This document shows positions 1 through 7,490 of a stretch of 30,739 nt of DNA, in pieces (positions within the stretch are counted from its first letter, which is position 1; each line of letters opens with the position of its first letter). The DNA lies in contig URDD01000027.1 in NCBI GenBank assembly GCA_900546395.1, positions 1 through 30,739 of the forward strand. Direction: 5' to 3'. The translations under genes and the position numbers were made by a program. The stretch comes from an uncultured Bacteroidales bacterium (GTDB lineage: Bacteria > Bacteroidota > Bacteroidia > Bacteroidales > UBA932). The notes below the pieces were generated by a model, which saw only the letters and a list, made by a program, of their open reading frames with translations, did no database searches and had not been told where the DNA came from.

Positions 1-533
1 AGCTCATTCTTGACTTTAAGGATTTCCCTTGCGGCAATCTCTATATCGGATGCCTGACCATGAGCGCCTCCAAGCGGCTGGTGAATCATTACTCTCGAAT
101 GAGGAAGAGCTGATCTTTTTCCGGCTGCTCCAGCACAAAGAAGGACTGCTCCCATTGATGCAGCCATTCCTGTACAGATAGTAGCCACATCCGGCTCTAC
201 CAGCTGCATCGTATCATATATCCCCAATCCGGACGATACTGAACCGCCCGGAGAGTTGATATAAATCGATATGTCTGCAGTATTATCCACTGAAGCCAAA
301 TACAGAAGCTGAGCCTGGATAATGTTCGCCACATCATCATCAATCGGAACACCGAGGAAGATAATCCTGTCCATCATAAGACGGCTGAATACATCCATCG
401 AGGCAACATTGAGTTTCCTCTCCTCGATTATAGTCGGATTGATGTAGGCATCATATACCGAATGATAACGGTGCATGGTCAGGGAACTTATTCCATGCTG
501 CAGCCTTGCATATCTGTCAAAATCTTTCTCCAT
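1..533 (-). CDS. clpP: ATP-dependent Clp protease proteolytic subunit ClpP (partial, 3' end outside window)
   Basis: Serine peptidase subunit that forms the two-ring proteolytic chamber and degrades proteins fed in by a Clp/Hsp100 ATPase in the cytoplasm. The visible 177 residues start at the ATG at 533 and hold the ClpP core: the IYINSPGGSV strand-turn near residues 90-99, the nucleophile S126 in GMAASMGA, and the active-site His H151 in VMIHQPLGG. The catalytic Asp and the C-terminus lie beyond the left edge. The N-terminus is somewhat longer than in E. coli ClpP, with MEKDFDRYAR before the conserved region; whether it is processed cannot be seen. The gene starts 7 bases after the trigger-factor stop, so tig and clpP are almost certainly co-transcribed. 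clpX is the usual next gene but is not visible. Confidence 0.96.
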   Translation of the reverse strand, partial: MEKDFDRYARLQHGISSLTMHRYHSVYDAYINPTIIEERKLNVASMDVFSRLMMDRIIFLGVPIDDDVANIIQAQLLYLASVDNTADISIYINSPGGSVSSGLGIYDTMQLVEPDVATICTGMAASMGAVLLCAGAAGKRSALPHSRVMIHQPLGGAHGQASDIEIAAREILKVKNE

Positions 534-540
534 CCCTGGA

Positions 541-1857
541 TTATTTCAGTTCACGGAACTCTTCTACAGAAACAGTCTTTGCATCAAGTGTAACAGCCTC
601 GCGGACAGCAGCCAGAGTCTTCTGGTCTTCTACCTGCTCAAGAACGCGGCGTCCTTCCTTCTCCTGTGCAAGAATATTGCGTGCATAAGATTCAAGCTGT
701 TCGTCAGGCACATTGCCTATTCCGTACATTGCAAACTGATATGCAGCAAATGCCTTTGCGCTTGCAAGAAGATCTGACTCTTCTACCTTGACTTCGTACT
801 TCTCCATAAGGAAGTTTCTTACCATCTGCCATCTGAAATCAGCAAGGAAAAGATCAAATTCCTTCTCTATTTCTTCCATAGAGAACTTGCCGTCATTCGC
901 AACGAAAATCCATCTCTTGAGGAATTTCTCAGGAAGAGCAATGGCAGCCTTGTTTACAAGATAATCCTTTGCATCTTTTGAGAATCTGAAATCAGACTCC
1001 TGAGTATATTCAGAGGCAAGTCTTTCTGCAATCTTTGCATCAAACTCCTCCTCATTCTTCACATTGCCCTCTCCGAAAATCTTGTCGAAGGTCTCCTGAG
1101 TCATTGGAGCTGATACGAAAGTCTTGACATTCTTCACTGTCATCTTGAACATAGGATCAAGTGAAGCAAGCTCTTCTTTCTTTACCTTGAGCATAGCTGC
1201 GCGGTCAGACTCGTCAGTAAATGCCTCGTTTACATTAACTTCAAGTTCTGCGCCCGGCTTAAGACCTACAAATGAAGGCCTTACAGCTTCTGCTACACTG
1301 CGGAGAGCGACATATGTGCCTTCCACCTTCATGTCAGCCTGCTCGAAATCAACGATGATAAAATCCTCGGCCTTAGCCTCTTCACCATCCTCGAGAGATC
1401 CGTACTGCTTGAGGAGGTTTTCCTTCATTTCAGCCTTTGCCGCATCTGTAGCCTCAATAGTATAATATGGTATCTTGTCATCCTTGGAAAGCTCTACTGC
1501 CACTTCCGGAGTGGTAGCGATATCAAACTTGAATGAGAAGTCATTTCCGTTTGTCCACTCTGTCTGAGGCTGGTCCTCGCTTGGAAGAGGCTCGCCCACA
1601 ACCTTAAGGTTGTTTTCCTTGATAAAACTGTTCAAAGACTCTGAAATGATGTCATTGACAGCATCTACAAGGGCTGACTGTCCGTAAATTCTCTCTACCA
1701 GAGACATTGGAACCATACCTTTTCTGAAACCTTTGATTTCAGCGGTTTTCCTGTGTCCGTTCAATTTTTTCTTGCGTGCTTCCGCATAGTCTTCTTTCGC
1801 GATTGAAAGAGTCAACTCGAGATTGAGGTCGTCAATCCTGTTCTGTTCTATATTCAT
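541..1857 (-). CDS. tig: Trigger factor, ribosome-associated chaperone / peptidyl-prolyl isomerase
   Basis: Cytosolic chaperone that docks at the ribosome exit tunnel and shields nascent chains. The 438 residues are normal for the family. The N-terminal ribosome-binding signature is at residues 43-50 (GFRKGMVP, where many homologues have GFRxGKxP). A central FKBP-like region follows from about residue 150 to 250. The C-terminal helical substrate cradle is rich in Glu and Lys and includes RWQMVRNFLMEKYEVKVEESDL. The ATG at 1857 is the only good start and lies about 50 bases downstream of a TATATTTG -7 element. The gene is followed after 7 bases by clpP, the classic tig-clpP pairing that links folding with proteolysis. 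The upstream gene on the same strand (7TM-HD) ends at 1921, so read-through from it is also possible. Confidence 0.96.
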   Translation of the reverse strand: MNIEQNRIDDLNLELTLSIAKEDYAEARKKKLNGHRKTAEIKGFRKGMVPMSLVERIYGQSALVDAVNDIISESLNSFIKENNLKVVGEPLPSEDQPQTEWTNGNDFSFKFDIATTPEVAVELSKDDKIPYYTIEATDAAKAEMKENLLKQYGSLEDGEEAKAEDFIIVDFEQADMKVEGTYVALRSVAEAVRPSFVGLKPGAELEVNVNEAFTDESDRAAMLKVKKEELASLDPMFKMTVKNVKTFVSAPMTQETFDKIFGEGNVKNEEEFDAKIAERLASEYTQESDFRFSKDAKDYLVNKAAIALPEKFLKRWIFVANDGKFSMEEIEKEFDLFLADFRWQMVRNFLMEKYEVKVEESDLLASAKAFAAYQFAMYGIGNVPDEQLESYARNILAQEKEGRRVLEQVEDQKTLAAVREAVTLDAKTVSVEEFRELK

Positions 1858-1911
1858 ATATTCTGATATTTATATTTTTCTGTCAATTCATGCAAGTTTT
1901 GCCAAAGGGTG

Positions 1912-1919
1912 CAAATATA
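1912..1919 (-). promoter_or_regulatory. Bacteroidota-type -7 promoter element for tig-clpP
   Basis: On the minus strand the sequence reads TATATTTG, an exact match to the TAnnTTTG -7 consensus of Bacteroidota primary sigma factors. It sits immediately after the stop codon of the 7TM-HD gene and would place a transcript start near 1905, with a leader of about 50 bases before tig. I do not see a convincing TTTG -33 element, so this is a motif match plus position. Confidence 0.5.
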
Positions 1920-1920
1920 A

Positions 1921-4002
1921 TCATTTTTTTTCAATATCATCACCGGACGTGTCAGATGGTTTTTCAGGAACATTGCGTTTAGGATATACTACCCTTGCAT
2001 GGTGTATCTGCTGGATATAATCTTTCATAACTGTCTTTATCGTATTGAGTTCCTTCAATGTTATGTCAGCATCCTCCAGCTGTCCGGCAGACATCTTGGA
2101 TTCGGTCACGCCTTCTACCAAAGCAGATATGCTTGCCGGTGTATAGTCCTTCAATGTCCTTGAAGCCGCTTCAAGGGTATCGCAAATCATAAGAATCACC
2201 TGTTCAGGTGTTTTAGGCTTGTCGCCCTTGTAATAAAAGTCATCAGTATCCTCAGGGTCTCCGCCGGCATTGAGATACTTATTGTAAAAATATGCAGTAC
2301 AAGTAGTTCCGTGATGCGTCGTAATAAACTGCCTGACCTCCTGAGGAAGCTTGTACCTTTCAGCCAGTGCCAGCCCGTCAGAAACATGTTTTATTATTTC
2401 ACGCGCACTTTCCCTCGGAGTCAGACCGCTATGATAGTTCGCACCTGTCGAATCATTCTCGATAAAGCACTGAGGATTGGCAGTCTTTCCAATATCGTGA
2501 TATAATGCTCCTGCCCGGACCAGAAGGACATCTGCATCAATGGATCTGGCGGCAGCATCAGCCATATTCATAACCTGAAGACAGTGCTGGAAGGTTCCTG
2601 GAGCCTTATGAGCGAGTTCAAGAAGAGGTTTGTTGTTTGTATCGCACAATTCCAGCAGCCTTGAACTTGAAACAAGCATGAACATCCTTTCAAACAAATA
2701 AATCAAAGGATAACCTGCCACAATAAGCAATGCTCCGAGGAACAGGAAGAATATTATCCGGTAGTCGTTGAACCCGTTCACACCGTCAATCAGCCGGAAT
2801 GAAAAATATGTAAGCAACAGGACTATGAATACGAAGAAGGCCGTAACAAACTGCAGCCACCCTTTATTGAAATAGTTGAATATATAGATGGCAATGACTC
2901 CTGCCACAAGGTTCATTACAAACAATTCCAGACCATTATGTGAAAAAATCAGCAGAGGCAGCAGCGATATTATATACACAGGAAGCACTACACGCTTCTT
3001 GAAAAAAGCAAGCAGGTACAATGCTATCAGCACAAACGGTGAAAGATACAGGAACGCAGGGTCAGCCTTCTCTACAAAAATCGCCATAAGAAACGACAGC
3101 AGGAACATCAGCAGCAGGAAAAGATACTTGTTCATGGACTGGAAGACATTCCAGTTCGTATAATATATGGCAAGCAGTAATACAGTAACCAAAGCAAGGG
3201 CAAGGAGTGCATTTCCTATCCAAAGGAAAACTCTCGGGCCTGTATAGCCGAAACTGCTTTCATACTCTGCCTTGTAAGAATCCAGCAACTGCTCTATTTC
3301 CGAAGTTATCATTTCACCCTTGGAGACTATCAGCTGGCCAGAGCTGACGACTCCTGATGTAGGAGAAACATAGTTGAGAGACTCCTCATGCACAAGATCC
3401 GTCGTATTCTTGTCGAAAATAAGATTAGGAACAATGAGATCATAGAGACCTGAGTACAAACATAAAGAATCCACATTACCATATACTCCGGAATGAATCA
3501 GGCCATCGGTCAATGCTGTCTTTGCCCCCTGTATGTCATAGACTTCTGTTGCCGGAAGCTCTGTCGCCCGTTTGTCTTTCTGCACAAAAATTACAGAATT
3601 GGAAGCATCCGCGGCCACTGCGCTTTCCGGCAGCTTTTCAACTACTCCTTTTGAATATATATCCGACATTGTCTGCTCAAGCTCCTGCCTGAATCTTTCA
3701 TTTCTTCCAAGATTCAGCTGGCGTACTGCATCCATTGTCTCATTGACAATATTGTCAGAATATCTGAAATACGGTATAACGGCAGAGCCGGCCTGCTCTT
3801 TTTCTGCACGCAACTGAGCTTCTGTCTTGAGTACCGGAAAATCAAATTGAGCTACCAGGGTCTCATACATCCATGGAGCCCCCTTGCGGTAATCGTAATT
3901 GAACTTCCCGCTTCTAGGCATGAATATCAGAAGAAGCGAGAATAGCAGTACCAAAGGAAGATAAACCTTCCACCCACGAGGAAAACTGGCTTTATCCATC
4001 AT
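1921..4002 (-). CDS. 7TM-HD family membrane phosphodiesterase (PgpH-like, probable c-di-AMP hydrolase)
   Basis: Integral inner-membrane phosphohydrolase. The family (7TMR-HDED extracellular region, 7TM_7TMR_HD membrane region, HD domain) includes Listeria PgpH, which hydrolyses c-di-AMP. The 693 residues show that order: a first membrane segment at about 12-28, an external domain at about 30-250, a cluster of hydrophobic segments at about 256-440, and a cytoplasmic HD domain from about 465. Metal-ligand candidates are H473 (TFQHCLQV), H502-D503 (YHDIGKTANPQCF), H563-H564 (THHGT) and D608 (ICDTLEA), so the HD site looks intact. The start ATG shares one base with the stop of the upstream acyltransferase-like gene (TAATG), which suggests translational coupling; a second ATG follows immediately (3999). 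Substrate assignment is by family only; no diadenylate cyclase is in the window. Confidence 0.9.
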   Translation of the reverse strand: MMDKASFPRGWKVYLPLVLLFSLLLIFMPRSGKFNYDYRKGAPWMYETLVAQFDFPVLKTEAQLRAEKEQAGSAVIPYFRYSDNIVNETMDAVRQLNLGRNERFRQELEQTMSDIYSKGVVEKLPESAVAADASNSVIFVQKDKRATELPATEVYDIQGAKTALTDGLIHSGVYGNVDSLCLYSGLYDLIVPNLIFDKNTTDLVHEESLNYVSPTSGVVSSGQLIVSKGEMITSEIEQLLDSYKAEYESSFGYTGPRVFLWIGNALLALALVTVLLLAIYYTNWNVFQSMNKYLFLLLMFLLSFLMAIFVEKADPAFLYLSPFVLIALYLLAFFKKRVVLPVYIISLLPLLIFSHNGLELFVMNLVAGVIAIYIFNYFNKGWLQFVTAFFVFIVLLLTYFSFRLIDGVNGFNDYRIIFFLFLGALLIVAGYPLIYLFERMFMLVSSSRLLELCDTNNKPLLELAHKAPGTFQHCLQVMNMADAAARSIDADVLLVRAGALYHDIGKTANPQCFIENDSTGANYHSGLTPRESAREIIKHVSDGLALAERYKLPQEVRQFITTHHGTTCTAYFYNKYLNAGGDPEDTDDFYYKGDKPKTPEQVILMICDTLEAASRTLKDYTPASISALVEGVTESKMSAGQLEDADITLKELNTIKTVMKDYIQQIHHARVVYPKRNVPEKPSDTSGDDIEKK

Positions 4003-5306
4003 TACTTTGTTTTGGGTATATAATCTAACTGCTTAAACCTGAATTCATCAGCAACAAAAGCATACACATCCTGAGAGTTCAGAACAGAGGCAAACCGGAA
4101 CGGCAAGGTACGGTCTCCATCCTTGGTAGCAACAGTAACCTGCAAGTCTCCCTTAAAATTGACAACAGTAAGAGAGTATGCAAATCTGGAGGCAGGAAAT
4201 ATCGGATAAAATTCAGTAATATACTGCTGGAGCGTCTCAGGCATAACCGTATTTCCCAAATTGCATATTGAAAATGTAGCTGTATCTGAAACTTTTTCAA
4301 GTACGGAGCCAGATCTGGATATTTTTTCTGAAATGGACAGACTGCTGTCGCAAGCATTTTCAGACATATCCACCAGACGACGGGCACTATACGCCAACGC
4401 ATCGTTTCTCAACTGCGCATCCAGAAGTTTTTTCTGGGACATCAAGATAGTAGTCACTGGATACTCTGCAAGATTACGGTTATATGCAAGCGTCAGAGGA
4501 GAAAAGAAAAGTCTCAATGATGCAGAAGGAAAGTGCGGACGCAGATTCTCCCGAATATATGACACTATATACTCTCCTTCACTTATTTCATTTACATATT
4601 TCTCATATAACACATGAGAAAAGACAGGCGATATGAATGCCTCCGGCTGGGAAAGATACTGACGTACCTGACCCTTGATCTTTGAAAGCGGAATCCTGAT
4701 CTGATAAACATAGTCGGATACCTCAGGATGGAGAGGTGCAGAGAACGATTTTGCATCCATATACCATACCGGACGGGAAGCCGGAATATCCTCAAGCCTG
4801 GCATAAGGATCCATACCTTCCATCAAAGTAGAAGGAGTATGATTATCCTTCACCGAACCGTCATTCGAAACATCAAAACCGCACAACTGAAGATATCTGA
4901 ATATAACTGACTTGACAAACTCTGCCATTCCCCTCTCGTCGCATAATGACAAATGCCAGTCAAAAAAAACTGTCTTACCGGAATAAGTGACTCGGAATAG
5001 ATACTCCCTTGTTTCAGTGTTGCCGATTCCGGCCCCTGGATACTCACCTGCAGCCTCTTCCGAGACAGGTATATGATTGCATACAGGATACAACTCCAAT
5101 GATTCACCGGACAATCTCACACCTGCAGCAAGCTGCGGAAACAGATGAATTGTTTCATTTACAGCATCTTCAAGTTCCTTTTCCCTGACACACATAGTCA
5201 GGGAAATGACAAAACGCGGAACAGAACCTGCCAACTTTCCATCCTGATAAAGACAGACTTCACCGGCAGCTCCTGGAATAAGTCCATTATTAAATTCTGA
5301 TGACAT
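4002..5306 (-). CDS. Condensation/alcohol-acetyltransferase-fold protein with altered HHxxxDG motif, in lipid operon
   Basis: I do not recognise a named gene. The 434-residue protein, with no signal peptide or membrane segment, has hallmarks of the CoA-dependent acyltransferase superfamily (condensation domains, alcohol acetyltransferases, wax-ester synthases). These are an N-terminal half with a DWHLSLCDERGMAEF segment at residues 116-130, a central ENLRPHFPSASLR segment (253-265) resembling the family's VNLRxxFPSxTLR motif, and a C-terminal FSICNLGNTVMPETL segment resembling SNLG-x-x-x-PxxL. At the active site the HHxxxDG spacing is kept, but the sequence is H118-L-S-L-C-D123-E124: the usually catalytic second His is Leu and the Gly is Glu. 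It starts 5 bases after the SDR gene and its stop overlaps the 7TM-HD start. Position suggests a role in finishing the long-chain base made by the two upstream enzymes, such as acylation or a non-catalytic partner; that is inference. Confidence 0.7.
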   Translation of the reverse strand: MSSEFNNGLIPGAAGEVCLYQDGKLAGSVPRFVISLTMCVREKELEDAVNETIHLFPQLAAGVRLSGESLELYPVCNHIPVSEEAAGEYPGAGIGNTETREYLFRVTYSGKTVFFDWHLSLCDERGMAEFVKSVIFRYLQLCGFDVSNDGSVKDNHTPSTLMEGMDPYARLEDIPASRPVWYMDAKSFSAPLHPEVSDYVYQIRIPLSKIKGQVRQYLSQPEAFISPVFSHVLYEKYVNEISEGEYIVSYIRENLRPHFPSASLRLFFSPLTLAYNRNLAEYPVTTILMSQKKLLDAQLRNDALAYSARRLVDMSENACDSSLSISEKISRSGSVLEKVSDTATFSICNLGNTVMPETLQQYITEFYPIFPASRFAYSLTVVNFKGDLQVTVATKDGDRTLPFRFASVLNSQDVYAFVADEFRFKQLDYIPKTK

Positions 5307-5311
5307 AACTA

Positions 5312-6151
5312 CTACTTATGGAACGGACTGTCAGGCTCCTTGGCCATATAACTGAATTCAAGTTTATCAGTAAGACGCGGAAAAAGGTTATGCAAAAGCA
5401 CAGTAAGCTTGCCTATAGGTGTCAAAACCATTTCTGACTTGCGTTTTACAAGGCCGCAGGCCATATATTCAGCAACTTTTTCCGCACTCATCATTTTACC
5501 CTCATCACGTGGAGTCTTGCCTTGCTGGTGACCATCTGCGGTCAAAGCAGCATTTCGCACATTGGATGCAGTAAATCCAGGAGCAAACACCATAACATGC
5601 AGACCATCATACAGGTGTTCTATTCTCAAAGTATCCAGAAAACCTCTTATCGCATATTTTGAAGAAGCATATCCAGTTCTTGCAGGAAGGCCCGCAAATC
5701 CTGCAATCGATATAACACCTACCACAGATCCGCGAGATGCAAGAAGATACGGCAGCGCATACTTCGTACAATACACGGTTCCCCAGAAATTGACATCCAT
5801 GAGTGTCTTTATGACCGACAAATCCAAATCCCTGAACATGGCTCGCATGGAAAGTCCTGCATTATTGACCAGGATATCGATTCTGCCAAACTTCTCTACT
5901 GCCTTATTTATCAAGGCTTCACAATCAGACTCTACAGATACGTCTGTCTTTACGCAAAGAATATCTCTATCAGGATCTGGAGATATCTCCGAAGCTATCG
6001 ACCTTAATTTGTCTTCCGACCTGGCAGCCAGCACCAGCTTTGCGCCAAGGGAGGCAAATAATTTGGCTGAAGCCAACCCGATTCCCGAGCTGGCTCCAGT
6101 TATAATCATCACTTTGTCTTTAAAAAATTCGCAATACTTAGATTTGTTCAT
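5312..6151 (-). CDS. Short-chain dehydrogenase, probable 3-ketosphinganine-type reductase
   Basis: NAD(P)H-dependent classical SDR of 279 residues. The cofactor motif TGASSGIG is at 18-25, NNAG at 96-99, catalytic Ser S148 in VISIAG, and Y161-A-S-S-K165 is the catalytic Tyr/Lys pair. A hydrophobic, basic C-terminal tail (about 240-270) could associate with membrane. The gene lies 39 bases after the serine-palmitoyltransferase-like gene and 5 bases before the acyltransferase-like gene. In that context it most likely reduces the 3-keto group of the long-chain base (3-ketosphinganine or 3-ketocapnine) to the alcohol, as KDSR does in eukaryotes. SDR sequences alone do not fix the substrate, so the assignment is from context. 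Confidence 0.85.
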   Translation of the reverse strand: MNKSKYCEFFKDKVMIITGASSGIGLASAKLFASLGAKLVLAARSEDKLRSIASEISPDPDRDILCVKTDVSVESDCEALINKAVEKFGRIDILVNNAGLSMRAMFRDLDLSVIKTLMDVNFWGTVYCTKYALPYLLASRGSVVGVISIAGFAGLPARTGYASSKYAIRGFLDTLRIEHLYDGLHVMVFAPGFTASNVRNAALTADGHQQGKTPRDEGKMMSAEKVAEYMACGLVKRKSEMVLTPIGKLTVLLHNLFPRLTDKLEFSYMAKEPDSPFHK

Positions 6152-6190
6152 CTTTCTGTATCAAGTTACACAGATTATTGACAAAGAATA

Positions 6191-7450
6191 CTACTTGATT
6201 GTCATTGCAGCGATATCATCGCCGTCATACTCTCCGGCGTCAAGTTTTTTCTTGATTTCAGCAAAGGCCTTAAGTGTATAGTCCACATCTTCAAGAGTGT
6301 GTACAGCCGTACTCACAATCCTGAAAATAACCATTCCTTTTGGTATTACAGGATATACTACGATAGAGCAGAATATATTGTAATTCTCCCTGAGATCCTT
6401 GGCCATTCTGGTAGCCTGAACCGGAGTTCCCGGAATATGTATAGGAGTAACACAGGCTTCAGCCTCACCTATGTCGAATCCGAGTTCCTTGAATCCGTTC
6501 TGTATGGCATGGGTTATCTTCCAGCATTTTGCACGGAGCTCGTCACCTTCCGGAGAATCAATAATCTCCATACGCTTTATATTTCCGAGAACCAATGGCA
6601 TAGGAAGAGACTTGGCATACATCTGAGAACGCATATTGGTACGAAGATAGTTTATAATACTCCTCGGCCCTGCTACAAATCCTCCGATTGAAGCCATACT
6701 CTTTGCAAATGCTCCGATATAGAGATCTACTTCATCCATTACTCCGAAGTGCTCCGAAGTACCGCGTCCGTGCTCTCCGAGCAATCCGAAACCATGAGCA
6801 TCGTCAATAAGTATTCTGAATGAATATTTTTTCTTCAGAGCGCAGATCTCATCAAGTTTTCCGAGAGCTCCGGTCATTCCATAAACACCTTCTGTGATAA
6901 GCAGTACTCCACCTCCGTTATGTTCAGCCTCCGCACAAGCCCTGGCAAGAACCTTGTCACAGTCTGCAATATCGTTATGGCGGTATTTGTATTTGCTGCC
7001 GACATGAAGCCTTATACCGTCAAGAAGACATGCATGACATTCTGCGTCATAAACGATTACATCGTGACGGGTAGTAAGCGCATCTATAGTGGAAACGATT
7101 CCCTGATATCCGAAGTTATAAAGAAAAGCATCCTCCTTCTTCTCGAACTCGGCAAATATTCTTTCCAGTTTTTCATGATAACGTGTATGTCCTGACATCA
7201 TTCTGGCTCCCATAGGATATGCCAGTCCCCAGTCTGCAGCTGCCTGCGCGTCAGCCTTGCGCACCTCAGGATGATTTGCCAGACCGAGATAATTGTTAAG
7301 ACTCCAGTTGAGAACCTCCTTGCCGTTGAATATCATATGAGGACCAAGTTCCCCCTCAAGACGCGGATAAAGATAATATCCGAATGCTTTTTCAAAATAC
7401 TGGCCGATCGGACCGCCGGAATCTTTGTTTATCCTATCAAAAATATCCAT
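6191..7450 (-). CDS. Serine palmitoyltransferase-type alpha-oxoamine synthase (first step of sphingolipid or sulfonolipid synthesis)
   Basis: PLP-dependent enzyme that decarboxylatively condenses an amino acid with a long-chain acyl thioester in the cytosol to form a 3-keto long-chain base. The 419 residues carry the alpha-oxoamine synthase landmarks: substrate-gate region YPMGARMMSGHTRYHEKLE (78-96), PLP-stacking H139 in DAECHACLLDG, D216/H219 in LIDDAHGFGLLGEHGRGT, and PLP lysine K250 in AFAKSMASIGGF. BioF and Kbl share this fold. The neighbouring ketoreductase, the absence of biotin or threonine genes, and similarity to Bacteroidota SPT favour lipid synthesis. The close relative cysteate acyltransferase of sulfonolipid makers cannot be excluded. 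It begins 40 bases after gyrB with no clear promoter between, and heads a same-strand run with the SDR, acyltransferase-like and 7TM-HD genes. Confidence 0.9.
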   Translation of the reverse strand: MDIFDRINKDSGGPIGQYFEKAFGYYLYPRLEGELGPHMIFNGKEVLNWSLNNYLGLANHPEVRKADAQAAADWGLAYPMGARMMSGHTRYHEKLERIFAEFEKKEDAFLYNFGYQGIVSTIDALTTRHDVIVYDAECHACLLDGIRLHVGSKYKYRHNDIADCDKVLARACAEAEHNGGGVLLITEGVYGMTGALGKLDEICALKKKYSFRILIDDAHGFGLLGEHGRGTSEHFGVMDEVDLYIGAFAKSMASIGGFVAGPRSIINYLRTNMRSQMYAKSLPMPLVLGNIKRMEIIDSPEGDELRAKCWKITHAIQNGFKELGFDIGEAEACVTPIHIPGTPVQATRMAKDLRENYNIFCSIVVYPVIPKGMVIFRIVSTAVHTLEDVDYTLKAFAEIKKKLDAGEYDGDDIAAMTIK

Positions 7451-7490
7451 AATTATTTAGATTTTAGTTATTTCCACTCTTATTGAAAAC

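Noticed and set aside
5562..6281. Long plus-strand open frame (239 codons) opposite the SDR and SPT genes
   Set aside because: It is antisense to two genes with intact catalytic motifs, shows no domain-like pattern, and its composition follows the complementary codons.
6191..7450. Reading the alpha-oxoamine synthase as BioF (biotin) or Kbl (threonine degradation)
   Set aside because: No biotin or threonine genes are adjacent, and the following SDR plus acyltransferase-like gene fit lipid synthesis better. Kept only as a fold-level alternative.
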